Origin: Imhoffiella purpurea
GTDB taxonomy: Bacteria > Pseudomonadota > Gammaproteobacteria > Chromatiales > Chromatiaceae
Length of the DNA: 57,646 nt
Assembly: GCF_000585215.1 (NCBI RefSeq)
Contig: NZ_AONC01000036.1
Span: forward strand, 1 to 57,646
Direction: 5' to 3'
In this document: positions 14,288-23,836 of the stretch, one piece after another
Layout: each line of letters opens with the position of its first letter
Numbering within the stretch: the first letter of the stretch is position 1
The notes under the pieces: model-generated
The model's input: the letters and a program-made list of their open reading frames with translations, nothing else
Told to the model about the DNA's origin: nothing
Database searches by the model: none
Program-made: the position numbers and the translations under genes

Positions 14288-15247
14288 GCTTGTCCCCGCC
14301 GGTCCTATCGGTCGTTATGGTTGTGATGTGGGTTCGCGATTCGGCTGGCCAAGGGACCCGGCTCGGCGATATCTCCGGTTGGGTAGGATCGCCGAACCCC
14401 CTGTCGCCAATGGGCTCCTCGCGTTCCGATGCCTGCCCAGGCACGCTTGGTGTCTGTCGTCTCGCCGCGCCGGATCGGTATTCCCCGGCGCCTTTTCGAC
14501 GGGGTTCGGTCGCCTCGGCGATCGCCGCCCTCGGGAATGCGCCTTGGGCCAATGTGCAGGCCGGTCCGAACGAAAACAACCGAGTGCGGGCCTAGAGGCG
14601 GATGCCTCCGTCATGCGTGCCTTCAGTGGCCGATCTCGAGGCGCCGATCTTGGATAAACGCGCAAGGCGCGAGGGATTGTATCTCTGCGGATGATGGGCG
14701 GCGTCGCCGATTCGTGTCTGATGCCTGGCGAAGGGTGTGTCGTATAGAATATTAGAATATCGTTATATTATTGGAAATTGACTTGTTTTGGTCCCGCTTG
14801 TAGCATCCGGGGCCATCCGAGGTGCGGGTGCCGGTCTTGATCCGCCGGCAGGTTATACGATAGCCGGCGAGGTCCTGGCCCTCGAGGTCGTCATGAATCC
14901 CAGGCTCGGTCGAGTTGGCGCGGTCGTGATCGCCGGCCGGGATACCTGGGCGGACCAATATACGCTTTTTCAATAATTAGAGTTGTGTATATCCCGAAAG
15001 GGATAGATGGAGGCTGGTCTGCCCCCCCAATCGTGGAATGGGCGAGGACCTGTCTAGATCGGTACATTAGCGACCGCCGATGGGGTTGCCGGTACAGGCA
15101 GAGACGACGGATGCAGTCGGTACCACCACCTCCAATCCAGACGTGACGTGACGCATCGACCTGTTGCCCGGCTCGCCCGCTGCGGCATGAGCGTGCATGC
15201 GCACACACCACCACCTTTCCTGGTTAATTGATAGGAGAGACCGCGCA
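14288..15247. other. 960-bp non-coding region between the Cas6-like unit and dsrA
   Basis: No convincing gene is visible. Two AT-rich patches stand out in the GC-rich surroundings, near 14741-14785 and 14956-14990. It must hold the promoters of both the Cas6-like unit and the dsr locus, and is long enough for a small RNA or a long leader. A clear ribosome site (GATAGGAGAG) precedes dsrA at 15228-15237. Confidence 0.6.
14778..14806 (+). promoter_or_regulatory. Candidate sigma-70 promoter facing dsrA
   Basis: TTGACT (14778-14783) and TAGCAT (14801-14806) are 17 bases apart. The -35 is one mismatch from consensus and the -10 has four of six. It faces dsrA but lies about 440 bases upstream, so it would imply a long leader or a small RNA. 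Confidence 0.35.
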
Positions 15248-16501
15248 ATGGCTATCGATAAGCACATGACTCCGATGCTCGACCAGCTCGAGACGGGCCC
15301 CTGGCCGAGCTTCATCTCCGGCATCAAGCGGCTGCGCGACGAGCATCCCGAGCAGCGCATCAACGAGGTGACCAACGATCTGCTGGGTCAGCTCGAGCAC
15401 TCCTACGAGACCCGCAAGGGCTACTGGAAGGGTGGTACGGTCTCGGTCTTCGGCTACGGCGGCGGCATCATTCCGCGCTTCTCCGAGGTCGGCAAGGCCT
15501 TCCCCAAGTCCAAGGAATTCCACACCATTCGCGTTCAGCCCCCAGCGGGCAATCACTACACCACCGGCATGCTGCGCCAACTCGCCGACAGCTGGGAGAA
15601 GTACGGCTCGGGCCTGATCACCTTCCATGGTCAGACCGGCAACATCATGTTCATCGGCACGGACACGGTGAACACCCAGCAGTTCTTCGACGAGATCAAC
15701 GACTACGGCTGGGATCTCGGCGGCGCGGGTCCCTGCGTGCGCACCGCCATGTCCTGCGTCGGCTCGGCGCGTTGCGAGATGTCCTGCACCAACGAGCTCA
15801 AGGCGCACCGCATGCTGGTGAACAACTTCACCGACGACGTGCACCGTCCGGCGCTGCCCTACAAGTTCAAGTTCAAGGTTTCCGGTTGCGCGAACGACTG
15901 TCAGAACGCCATCGAGCGCTCGGACTTCGCCGTGCTCGGCACCTGGCGCGACGACATGAAGGTCGATCAGGCCGAGGTCAAGAACTACATCGCCGACAAG
16001 GGCCGTCAGTACTACATCGACAACGTCATCACCCGCTGTCCGACCCAGGCGCTGTCGCTCAACGAGGACGACACGCTCGCGGTCAACAACCGCGACTGCG
16101 TGCGCTGCATGCACTGTCTGAACGTCATGCCCAAGGCGCTGCATCCCGGCGACGACAAGGGCGTGACCATCCTCATCGGCGGCAAGCGCACCCTCAAGAT
16201 CGGCGACCTCATGGGCACCGTCGTGGTCCCCTTCAAGAAGCTCGAGACCGAGGAAGACTACGAGTCCATGGTCGAGCTGGCCGAGACCATCATCGACTTC
16301 TGGGCCGAGAACGGTCTCGAGCACGAGCGCTGCGGAGAGATGATCGAGCGCATCGGTCTGGCCAACTTCCTCGAGGGGATCGGCATCGATCCGGATCCGA
16401 ACATGCTGAGCCACCCGCGCCAGAGCTCCTACGTCCGCATGGATGGCTGGGACGAGGCTGCGGAGGAATGGTTCGCGCGTCAGGCCGAGGCCGGCCGCTG
16501 A
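15248..16501 (+). CDS. dsrA: Dissimilatory sulfite reductase alpha subunit (reverse type)
   Basis: A 417-residue DsrA. With DsrB it forms the cytoplasmic alpha2beta2 siroheme enzyme that oxidises DsrC-bound sulfur toward sulfite in sulfur-oxidising bacteria. The siroheme-[4Fe-4S] ligand motifs are present: C-x5-C in CVGSARC and C-x3-C in CANDC. The inserted ferredoxin domain supplies CVRCMHCLNVMP and ITRCP. The start at 15248 follows GATAGGAGAG. It is the first gene of a 15-gene run on one strand; the gene set around it (DsrEFH, DsrL) marks the oxidative type. The match is full-length with no odd residue seen. Confidence 0.98.
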   Translation: MAIDKHMTPMLDQLETGPWPSFISGIKRLRDEHPEQRINEVTNDLLGQLEHSYETRKGYWKGGTVSVFGYGGGIIPRFSEVGKAFPKSKEFHTIRVQPPAGNHYTTGMLRQLADSWEKYGSGLITFHGQTGNIMFIGTDTVNTQQFFDEINDYGWDLGGAGPCVRTAMSCVGSARCEMSCTNELKAHRMLVNNFTDDVHRPALPYKFKFKVSGCANDCQNAIERSDFAVLGTWRDDMKVDQAEVKNYIADKGRQYYIDNVITRCPTQALSLNEDDTLAVNNRDCVRCMHCLNVMPKALHPGDDKGVTILIGGKRTLKIGDLMGTVVVPFKKLETEEDYESMVELAETIIDFWAENGLEHERCGEMIERIGLANFLEGIGIDPDPNMLSHPRQSSYVRMDGWDEAAEEWFARQAEAGR

Positions 16502-16589
16502 GCCGGTCCGAGCCACGACCATCACTCATTACCTGAACTGAACCGTTCGAACCGCACCGTTCGAAACGAATACCTTGGAGGATTAGGCA

Positions 16590-17660
16590 ATGGCGGAAAT
16601 GCGCGAGCCAATCGAGTCGGGATGTCCGGATCCCTGGCAGTACATGCATCCGGTGATGCGTAAGAATTTCGGTCAGTGGAAGTACCACGAGCATCCGCGT
16701 CCCGGCGTGCTGCTGCACGTCGCCTACAGCGGCGACCAGATCTGGACCGTCAAGGCCGGCACCCAGCGTATCCTGGACGTCTTCTCGCTGCGCAAGCTGT
16801 GCGACATCGGCGATCAGTACGCCGACGGTCACGTCCACTTCACCCTGCGCTCCAACATCGAGTACCTGGTGAGCGACGAGGCCAAGGTCCAGCCGCTGAT
16901 CGAGGCCCTGGAAGAGGCCGGCTTCGTGGTCGGCGGCACCCAGAACTCGGTGGCCATGATCTCGCATACCCAGGGCTGGCTGCACTGCGACATCCCGGGC
17001 ACCGACGCCTCGGGCGTGGTCAAGGCGATGATGGACGAACTCATCGACGAGTTCCGCAACACCAACATGCCCAACCGGGTGCACATCACCACTTCGTGCT
17101 GCCAGATCAACTGCGGCGGTCAGGGCGACATCGCGATCAACATCCAGCACACCAAGCCGCCGAAGATCAATCACGATCTGGTGGCCAACGTCTGCGAGCG
17201 TCCCTCGGTCGTCGCCCGCTGCCCGGTCGCGGCCATCCGCCCGGCCATGGTCAACGGCAAGCCCTCGCTCGAGGTCGACGAGCGCAAGTGCATCTGCTGC
17301 GGCGCCTGCTTCCCGCCCTGTCCGCCCATGCAGATCAACGACGCCGAGCACACCAAGCTGGCGATCTGGGTCGGCGGCAACCACTCCAACGCGCGCGGCA
17401 AGCCGACCTTCCAGAAGCTGGTCGCGGCCGGCATCCCCAACAACCCGCCGCGCTGGCCGGAGGCGACCGCCATCGTCAAGCGCATCCTCAAGGCTTACAA
17501 GGAAGGTGCCAAGGACTGGGAGCGGATCAACGAGTGGATCGAGCGTATCGGCTGGCCGCGCTTCTTCGAGGAGGTGGAGCTACCCTTCACCAAGTATCAC
17601 ATCGATACCTGGCGCGGCGCGCGCGCGAGCTTCAACAGCTCGTCCTACATCCGCTTCTGA
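16590..17660 (+). CDS. dsrB: Dissimilatory sulfite reductase beta subunit (reverse type)
   Basis: A 356-residue DsrB, which carries the catalytically active siroheme in the DsrAB heterodimer. The coupled cluster motifs are CCQINCGGQGD with VARCPVAAI. The ferredoxin domain shows CICCGACFPPCPP. A strong ribosome site (GGAGGATTAGGCA) precedes the ATG. It lies 88 bp after dsrA. The 114 bp that follow before dsrE are GC-rich and contain no gene. Confidence 0.98.
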   Translation: MAEMREPIESGCPDPWQYMHPVMRKNFGQWKYHEHPRPGVLLHVAYSGDQIWTVKAGTQRILDVFSLRKLCDIGDQYADGHVHFTLRSNIEYLVSDEAKVQPLIEALEEAGFVVGGTQNSVAMISHTQGWLHCDIPGTDASGVVKAMMDELIDEFRNTNMPNRVHITTSCCQINCGGQGDIAINIQHTKPPKINHDLVANVCERPSVVARCPVAAIRPAMVNGKPSLEVDERKCICCGACFPPCPPMQINDAEHTKLAIWVGGNHSNARGKPTFQKLVAAGIPNNPPRWPEATAIVKRILKAYKEGAKDWERINEWIERIGWPRFFEEVELPFTKYHIDTWRGARASFNSSSYIRF

Positions 17661-17774
17661 CGACTGGAATCGGGGGTTCCGGGCGGCGAGGCAGGGTGAT
17701 CGCCGCATCGGCCCGGCCCCGGCTCGGGTAGAGCGCCGACAACAAGACATTGACCACTCACATCCGAGGATGAC

Positions 17775-18167
17775 ATGAAGTTCGCACTTCAGATCAACGA
17801 GGGACCCTACCAGCACCAGGCGTCCGACTCGGCCTACATGTTCGCCAAGGCGGCGCTGGAGAAGGGGCACGAGATCTTCCGTGTCTTCTTCTATCACGAC
17901 GGCGTGAACAACTCGACGCGCCTGACCACTCCGCCCCAGGACGATCGCCACATCGTCAATCGCTGGGCCGAGCTGGCCGAACAATACGATCTCGACATGG
18001 TCGTCTGCGTGGCCGCGGCCCAGCGCCGCGGCGTCGTGGACGAGGGCGAGGCCAGCCGCAACGGCAAGGACGCCACCAACATCCATCCCAAGTTCCGCAT
18101 CTCGGGGCTCGGGCAGCTGGTCGAGGCGGCGATCCAGTCGGACCGTCTCGTCGTCTTCGGCGACTAA
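17775..18167 (+). CDS. dsrE: Sulfurtransferase subunit DsrE
   Basis: A 130-residue DsrE/TusD-family protein and part of the DsrE2F2H2 hexamer, which passes sulfur to DsrC in the cytoplasm. The active cysteine is present in VVCVAAAQRRGVVDE (about residue 78); in the family this cysteine is the persulfide carrier. The start at 17775 has GAGGATGAC upstream. Twelve bases separate its stop from dsrF. The presence of the cysteine in DsrE is typical of oxidisers. Confidence 0.97.
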   Translation: MKFALQINEGPYQHQASDSAYMFAKAALEKGHEIFRVFFYHDGVNNSTRLTTPPQDDRHIVNRWAELAEQYDLDMVVCVAAAQRRGVVDEGEASRNGKDATNIHPKFRISGLGQLVEAAIQSDRLVVFGD

Positions 18168-18179
18168 GGGAGCTTGGAC

Positions 18180-18590
18180 ATGTCGGAAATCGTGAAGAAA
18201 TTCATGTATCTGAACCGCAAGGCCCCGTACGGCACCATCTACGCCTGGGAGGCGCTGGAGGTGGTGCTGATCGGCGCGGCCTTCGATCAGGACGTCTGCG
18301 TCATGTTCATGGACGACGGCGTCTATCAGCTGACCAAGGGCCAAGACACCAAGGGTATCGGGATGAAGAACTTCTCCCCGACCTACCGCACCCTGGGCGA
18401 TTACGAGGTCAAGCGTATCTTCGTCGATCGCGCCTCGCTGGAGGCCCGCGGTCTGACCCAGGAGGACCTGGTCGAGATCCCCTTCGAGGACTTCGAGACC
18501 GAGGAAGAGATCGACAACATCGTCGAGATCGTGGATTCGGCGCGCGTGAGCGAGCTGATGAACGAGTCCGACGTGGTCTTCAGCTTCTGA
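18180..18590 (+). CDS. dsrF: Sulfurtransferase subunit DsrF
   Basis: A 136-residue DsrE-fold protein (TusC relative), the second subunit of DsrEFH. A cysteine at about residue 40 in DQDVCVMFMDDGVYQL is at the expected place but is not the main carrier. The start is the ATG at 18180, with GGGAGC upstream; a TTG at 18174 is not preferred. It lies between dsrE and dsrH with short gaps. Confidence 0.96.
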   Translation: MSEIVKKFMYLNRKAPYGTIYAWEALEVVLIGAAFDQDVCVMFMDDGVYQLTKGQDTKGIGMKNFSPTYRTLGDYEVKRIFVDRASLEARGLTQEDLVEIPFEDFETEEEIDNIVEIVDSARVSELMNESDVVFSF

Positions 18591-18603
18591 GAAGGGAGAG
18601 CCG

Positions 18604-18912
18604 ATGAGCATTCTGCACACCGTGAATAAATCACCCTTCGAGCGGAATTCGCTAGAATCCTGCCTCAAGTTTGCCACCGATGGTGCGGCCGTGCTGTTGT
18701 TCGAGGACGGAATCTATGCCGCCCTGTCAGGGACCAGCGTCGAGTCCGTCGTCAGCGGCGCGCTGGGCAAGCTGAAGGTCTACGTGCTCGGTCCCGACCT
18801 CAAGGCCCGGGGATTTTCCGAGGAGCGCGTGATCGAAGGAATCAGCGTCGTGGACTATGCCGGCTTCGTGGATCTCGCCGCGGAGCACGACAAGGTCCAG
18901 GCCTGGTTGTAA
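18604..18912 (+). CDS. dsrH: Sulfurtransferase subunit DsrH
   Basis: A 102-residue DsrH/TusB-family protein, the third subunit of DsrEFH. The conserved cysteine sits at about residue 20 (ESCLKFATDGAAV). The ATG is preceded by GAAGGGAGAG. It is followed 31 bases later by dsrC. Confidence 0.96.
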   Translation: MSILHTVNKSPFERNSLESCLKFATDGAAVLLFEDGIYAALSGTSVESVVSGALGKLKVYVLGPDLKARGFSEERVIEGISVVDYAGFVDLAAEHDKVQAWL

Positions 18913-18943
18913 GTTTTTTTATCGCACCGAGAGGAGCATCGAA

Positions 18944-19282
18944 ATGGCAGACACGATCGAAGTCGATGGCAAGCAGCTGGCCGTGGACGAGGAAGGCTAT
19001 CTGTCCAATCTGAACGACTGGATCCCGGGCGTCGCCGACGTCATGGCGAAGCAGGACAACCTGGAGCTGACCGAAGAGCACTGGGACATCATCAACTTCC
19101 TGCGCGAGTATTACGATGAATACCAGATCGCTCCCGCCGTGCGCGTCCTGACCAAGGCCGTCGGCAAGAAGCTGGGCAAGGAGAAGGGCAACAGCAAGTA
19201 TCTCTACAGCCTCTTCCCCTATGGTCCGGCCAAGCAGGCGTGCCGCTTCGCCGGCCTGCCCAAGCCGACCGGCTGCGTCTAA
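18944..19282 (+). CDS. dsrC: Sulfur carrier protein DsrC
   Basis: A 112-residue DsrC, the substrate carrier that links DsrEFH, DsrAB and the DsrMKJOP membrane complex. The C-terminal arm CRFAGLPKPTGCV carries both redox cysteines (the penultimate one and the one ten residues earlier), which form the trisulfide and disulfide states. I chose the ATG at 18944 because GAGAGGAGC precedes it and the protein then has the normal family length. It aligns along its length with the cysteine-less protein at 12127. Confidence 0.98.
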   Translation: MADTIEVDGKQLAVDEEGYLSNLNDWIPGVADVMAKQDNLELTEEHWDIINFLREYYDEYQIAPAVRVLTKAVGKKLGKEKGNSKYLYSLFPYGPAKQACRFAGLPKPTGCV

Positions 19283-19370
19283 ACAGCCGATTCCCCGGCG
19301 AGCCCCCCGCCCGCATGGCGGGCCCGGCCCGCCGGCCATGATGACAAAGATCCACTGAGGTAGCGGAAAC
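19283..19370 (+). other. Strong GC hairpin between dsrC and dsrM
   Basis: GGCGGGCCCGGCCCGCC at 19317-19333 is a perfect 17-base palindrome. Just upstream, a CCCGCC run can pair with its left arm as an alternative fold. No T-run follows, so full termination is unlikely. It could act as an attenuator or an RNA-stability or processing site that lets dsrC mRNA differ in level from dsrM onward. Confidence 0.45.
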
Positions 19371-20102
19371 ATGGCGTTTCTGACGAACTTCTACGCCTTC
19401 CTGTTTTACTTCGCGGCTTTCGTGCTCGTCTCCGGTCTGGCCTTCAAGATCGTCCAGTACTCGCGTACCCCAGCGCCGCTGAAGATCCCGACGACGCCAG
19501 CCCCGACGAAGCGCAGCGGGGTCGTGTTCAGGATGATGCGCGAGGTCGTCCTCTTCGAGAGCCTGTTCCGCGGCAACAAATGGACCTGGATCTTCGGCTG
19601 GATGTTCCATTTCGGCCTCTTCCTGGTCACGCTCCGCCATCTGCGCTATTTCATGGAGCCGGTGCCCTTCCTCATCCAGCTCGTGCAGCCGTTCGGCATC
19701 TATGGCGGGCTGGCCATGATCGTGGGTCTGGCCGGGCTCTGGATCCGACGCTTCTATGTCGACCGGGTCAAATACATCACCTCGCTCTCGGACCATCTCA
19801 TCCTCGGGCTGCTCGTGCTCATCGGCTGCACCGGTCTGCTGATGAAGTTCGTGTTCCATGTCGACGTGGTCGAGATCAAGACCTTCTACCAGGGTCTCTA
19901 CAGTTTCGATATCAAGCCGCTGCCGGCGGATCCGCTGCTGATGCTACATCTGTTCCTGGTCGCGTCGCTGATGATCATCTTTCCCTACAGCAAGCTCTTG
20001 CATGCGCCCGGACTCTTCTTCAGTCCGACCCGCAATCAGGTCGACAACCCGCGTGAGCAACGGCACATCGCGCCCTGGGCGAAACGGCTGGAACAGCAAT
20101 AG
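19371..20102 (+). CDS. dsrM: DsrM, membrane cytochrome b subunit
   Basis: A 243-residue NarI-like membrane protein of the DsrMKJOP complex, which moves electrons between the quinone pool and cytoplasmic DsrC. About five hydrophobic helices are visible (LTNFYAFLFYFAAFVLVSGL, FGWMFHFGLFLVTL, FGIYGGLAMIVGLAGL, LILGLLVLIGCTGLLM, LLMLHLFLVASLMIIFP). Histidines in the FHFGLF and LMLHLF segments are likely heme b ligands. It begins 88 bp after dsrC, with GAGGTAGCGG upstream. Confidence 0.96.
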   Translation: MAFLTNFYAFLFYFAAFVLVSGLAFKIVQYSRTPAPLKIPTTPAPTKRSGVVFRMMREVVLFESLFRGNKWTWIFGWMFHFGLFLVTLRHLRYFMEPVPFLIQLVQPFGIYGGLAMIVGLAGLWIRRFYVDRVKYITSLSDHLILGLLVLIGCTGLLMKFVFHVDVVEIKTFYQGLYSFDIKPLPADPLLMLHLFLVASLMIIFPYSKLLHAPGLFFSPTRNQVDNPREQRHIAPWAKRLEQQ

Positions 20103-20164
20103 GACATCGCGCGATCGGACCATCCAGCACTCCGAGCCGTCTACCGCATTCATGAGGTTGATCC

Positions 20165-21745
20165 ATGGCCAAGGCAACGTTTGAAGTTCCAGAGCTGACT
20201 CAGTATACCGAGGTGCCCGCCATCCAACCGGGCGCCATGGCGCACAGCGCCACCTTCAAGGCGAAGGAGGAGTTTCAGAAGGACCTGGGCTTCCCCGGCG
20301 AACTGGTCGACGACTGGCAGAGCAAGGCCATCGACAAGATGGGCGAGCTGCTGGGCAGGTACCGCTCCCTGCAGGTCTACATGGATGCCTGCGTCAAGTG
20401 CGGCGCCTGTACCGACAAGTGTCATTATTTCCTGGGGACCAAGGACCCCAAGAACATGCCGGTCGCGCGTCAGGACCTGATGCGCAAGGTCTACCGGCGC
20501 TACTTCACCTGGGGCGGCAGGCTCTTTCCCAAGCTGGTCGGGGCCGAGGACTTCACCAAGGAGGTCCTCGACGACTGGTATTGCTATTTCCACCAGTGCT
20601 CCCAGTGTCGGCGCTGCTCGGTCTTCTGTCCCTACGGCATCGACACCGCCGAGATCTCCATGGCCGCGCGCGAGATCATGGACAGCATCGGCGTCGGCCA
20701 GAAGTACTGCAACGAGATCATCGGCAAGGTCTACAAGATCGGCAACAACCTGGGGCTTCCCGGCCCGGCGCTCATCGACACCCTCGAGGGCCTCGAGGAG
20801 GACGTCTACGACGAGACCGGGGTCAAGGTCCGCTACCCGATCGACGAGGAGGGCGCCGAGGTCCTGCTGGTGACGCCCTCGGCCGACTTCTTCGCCGAGC
20901 CGCACGTCGACGGTCTGATCGGCTACGGCAAGGTGTTCCACGAGGCCGGCATCTCCTGGACCATGAGCACCCATGCCTCCGAGGCGGCCAACTTCGGCAT
21001 GTTCATCGGCTCCTACGAGAACATGCGCCGGGTCGCCCAGCGCATCCGCGAGGCGGCCATCCAGCTCAAGGTCAAGCGCATCGTCTTCGGCGAATGCGGC
21101 CATGCCTGGCGCGTCGCCTACAGCTTCCTGAACACCTTGGCCGGACCCTGGGACTTCCTGGATCCGCGCTATCCGGTGCCGCAGCACATCTGCGAGTTCA
21201 CCTACGAGCTGATCCAGGAAGGCAAGCTGACCTTCGACAAGAGCGAGAACGACGACAAGGTCCTGACCTATCACGACAGCTGCAACGTGGCCCGCGCCTC
21301 GCGCATGGGCGACATGCCCGGCGGCCAGTTCGAGATTCCGCGCGCCATCATCCGGGCCACCTGCAACCATTTCTACGACATGGACGAGGACACCATCCGC
21401 GACCGCACCTTCTGCTGCGGCGGCGGTGGCGGGCTCCTGACCGACGACCTCATGGAGGTCCGCGTCAAGGGCGCCAAGCCCAGGCTGGATGCACTGAACA
21501 ACGTCATACAGGAAAAGGGCGTCACGCACATGGCCGCCATCTGCGCCATCTGCAAGACCCAGTTCAGCAAGGTCCTGCCCTATTACGGGATGGAGATGGA
21601 CCAGATCCTGAGTCTGCACCAGTTGGTGTCGAACGCGATCGTGCTCACGCCCGGGCCCGATGACGAGGAGGAGGACGAGGACGACGACCTGGACGGCGGC
21701 GATCTCGATAACGATAACGAAGAGATGGGCGACGAGGCGGCCTGA
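20165..21745 (+). CDS. dsrK: DsrK, HdrD-like iron-sulfur subunit
   Basis: A 526-residue cytoplasmic partner of DsrM, related to heterodisulfide reductase HdrD. It is thought to oxidise or reduce DsrC's cysteines. Two [4Fe-4S] motifs are near the N-terminus (CVKCGACTDKCHYF and CSQCRRCSVFCPYG). CCG-type motifs for the special cubane follow (GECGHAWR, HDSCNVARAS, FCCGGGGG, ICAICKTQF). The C-terminus ends in a highly acidic tail of about 30 residues (DDEEEDEDDDLDGG). Strong ribosome site spacing is lacking but the start is clear from MAKATFEVP. Confidence 0.97.
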   Translation: MAKATFEVPELTQYTEVPAIQPGAMAHSATFKAKEEFQKDLGFPGELVDDWQSKAIDKMGELLGRYRSLQVYMDACVKCGACTDKCHYFLGTKDPKNMPVARQDLMRKVYRRYFTWGGRLFPKLVGAEDFTKEVLDDWYCYFHQCSQCRRCSVFCPYGIDTAEISMAAREIMDSIGVGQKYCNEIIGKVYKIGNNLGLPGPALIDTLEGLEEDVYDETGVKVRYPIDEEGAEVLLVTPSADFFAEPHVDGLIGYGKVFHEAGISWTMSTHASEAANFGMFIGSYENMRRVAQRIREAAIQLKVKRIVFGECGHAWRVAYSFLNTLAGPWDFLDPRYPVPQHICEFTYELIQEGKLTFDKSENDDKVLTYHDSCNVARASRMGDMPGGQFEIPRAIIRATCNHFYDMDEDTIRDRTFCCGGGGGLLTDDLMEVRVKGAKPRLDALNNVIQEKGVTHMAAICAICKTQFSKVLPYYGMEMDQILSLHQLVSNAIVLTPGPDDEEEDEDDDLDGGDLDNDNEEMGDEAA

Positions 21746-21851
21746 CCGGGGCCATCGGGCGAGCCGCCGCCGGCCTGCGGCCGGCCGAGCGGACAGATAC
21801 GAACTCCCCTGATCCCGCGTCAGGGTTCAACTGGTACGGAGAGTGATCAAG

Positions 21852-23819
21852 ATGGCGACTTCCAGCGACGAGATGAAGACCAAGCACACCTGGCGTCGTT
21901 TCGAGGACGGCGACAACGTCTGGGACGACCTGACCGACAAGATCTTCAATCAGGACCGCTCCCACAAGTGTCCGACCTACGTCCACAAGACGCCGCCCTG
22001 TCAGGGCAGCTGCCCCTCGGGCGAGGACATCCGCGGCTGGCTCGCCATCGTCCGCCAGCAGGAGAAGCCGCCGGTCGGCATGGACTGGCAGGAATACGCC
22101 TTCCGCCGTTCCACCGACGCCAACCCCTTCCCCTCGCTGATGGGGCGCGTCTGTCCGGCGCCCTGTCAGGACGGCTGCAACCGCAACGAGCTCGAGGACT
22201 ACGTCGGCATCAACGCGGTCGAGCAGTTCATCGGCGACACCGCCATCGCCAACGGCTACAGGTTCGATCCCGCGCCGGCCGACACCGGCAAGCGCATCGC
22301 CATCGTCGGCGGCGGTCCCGCCGGTCTGGCCGCGGCCTACCAGCTGCGCCGCAAGGGTCACGCCTGTACCATCTTCGAGGCCAACGACGGGCTGGGCGGC
22401 ATGTTCCGCTTCGGCATCCCCGGCTATCGCGTGCCGCGCGACAAGCTCGACGCCGAGATCCAGCGCATCCTCGACCTCGGCAACATCGAGGTGAAGCTCA
22501 AGACCCGCATCGGCACCGACGTCACCGTCGAGCAGCTCGAGAAGGACTACGACGCCATCCTCTGGTCGATCGGCTGTCAGAGCGGTCGCGGTCTGCCCGT
22601 CGAGGGCTGGGCGGGGACGCCCAACTGCGTCACCGGCGTCGCCTTTCTCAAGGCCTTCAACGAGGGCCGCATGAAGGTCACCGCCAACAAGGTCGTCTGC
22701 GTCGGCGGCGGCGACACCTCGATCGACGTGGTCTCGGTCGCGCGGCGTCTCGGCCATATCACCACCGAGAACAAGAACGACAATCTGCCCGAGACGGTCA
22801 TCCACGACGGCTATGTGGCGCACGACGCCGCGACCGCGGCCGCCGCCGAGGGTGCCGAGGTGACCCTGACCTCGCTCTTCACCCGCGACAAGATGACCGC
22901 CGCCGAGCACGAGGTGGACGACGCGACCCGCGAGGGCGTGACCATCCTCGACGGCGTCATGCCGGTCCGGCTGATCAAGAACGCAGAGGGCCGCGCCACC
23001 GGGCTCGAGATCGCCGACTGCACCATGGTCGACGGACGCCCGACCCCGGTGGAGGGCACAGAGCGCGTCCTCGAGGCCGATCTCATCGTCTCGGCCATCG
23101 GCCAGGGCGGCGATCTCTCCGGACTGGAGGCGCTGGACAACGGCCGCGGGCTCATGGACGCCGACAAGTTCCATCAGGTCCCGGGCAAGGCGGGTCACTT
23201 CGTCGCCGGCGACATCATCCGCCCGCACCTGCTGACCACGGCCATCGGTCAGGCCTGGATCGCCGCCGACTCGATCCACGAGTACGTGATGCAGGAGGAG
23301 CACCGTCGCCGTCCCAAGGTCGACGTGCACCACTTCGACCTGCTCAAGAAGATGACCGAGGCCGATCTGGCGCCCGATGCCTTCGATCCGGCCGAGCGCG
23401 GCGACATGCGCGGCACCTCCAGCGGCAACTGGGCGATCCACAACTACGAGGACCGCTCCGGTGCCGAGGTCATCCCGCACGACGAGCTCTTCCTCGGGCA
23501 CTTCAACTATGTCGACCGTAATCTGCGCAAGGAAGAGGTCCCGAGCGCCAACGACGTCCTGGGACACTTCCACGAGCGCGTCATCGGTCTGACCGAGACC
23601 GAGGCGGTCGAGGAGGCCAAGCGCTGCATGAGCTGCGGCATGTGCTTCGAGTGCGACAACTGCGTCATTTTCTGCCCGCAGGACGCCGTCTACCGGGTCG
23701 AGAAGGACAGCCGCACCACCGGCCGTTACGTGGCCACCGACTATGCCAAGTGCATCGGGTGCCACATCTGTGCCGACGTCTGTCCGACGGGCTACATCAA
23801 GATGGGTATGGGCGAATAG
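21852..23819 (+). CDS. dsrL: DsrL, NAD(P)H-linked iron-sulfur flavoprotein
   Basis: A 655-residue cytoplasmic flavoprotein similar to the glutamate synthase small subunit. It is essential for stored-sulfur oxidation in A. vinosum and acts as DsrAB's electron acceptor toward NAD(P)+. Visible are N-terminal cysteines (CPTYVHKTPPCQGSCP, CPAPCQDGCNR) and the FAD motif GGGPAGLAAAYQ at about 155. The NAD(P) motif GGGDTSIDV is at about 285. Two C-terminal clusters read CMSCGMCFECDNC and CIGCHICADVCP. I prefer the ATG at 21852 over the GTG at 21843. Presence of DsrL strongly supports the oxidative direction of the locus. Confidence 0.97.
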   Translation: MATSSDEMKTKHTWRRFEDGDNVWDDLTDKIFNQDRSHKCPTYVHKTPPCQGSCPSGEDIRGWLAIVRQQEKPPVGMDWQEYAFRRSTDANPFPSLMGRVCPAPCQDGCNRNELEDYVGINAVEQFIGDTAIANGYRFDPAPADTGKRIAIVGGGPAGLAAAYQLRRKGHACTIFEANDGLGGMFRFGIPGYRVPRDKLDAEIQRILDLGNIEVKLKTRIGTDVTVEQLEKDYDAILWSIGCQSGRGLPVEGWAGTPNCVTGVAFLKAFNEGRMKVTANKVVCVGGGDTSIDVVSVARRLGHITTENKNDNLPETVIHDGYVAHDAATAAAAEGAEVTLTSLFTRDKMTAAEHEVDDATREGVTILDGVMPVRLIKNAEGRATGLEIADCTMVDGRPTPVEGTERVLEADLIVSAIGQGGDLSGLEALDNGRGLMDADKFHQVPGKAGHFVAGDIIRPHLLTTAIGQAWIAADSIHEYVMQEEHRRRPKVDVHHFDLLKKMTEADLAPDAFDPAERGDMRGTSSGNWAIHNYEDRSGAEVIPHDELFLGHFNYVDRNLRKEEVPSANDVLGHFHERVIGLTETEAVEEAKRCMSCGMCFECDNCVIFCPQDAVYRVEKDSRTTGRYVATDYAKCIGCHICADVCPTGYIKMGMGE

Positions 23820-23836
23820 TCCGGATGGAGGCAACG

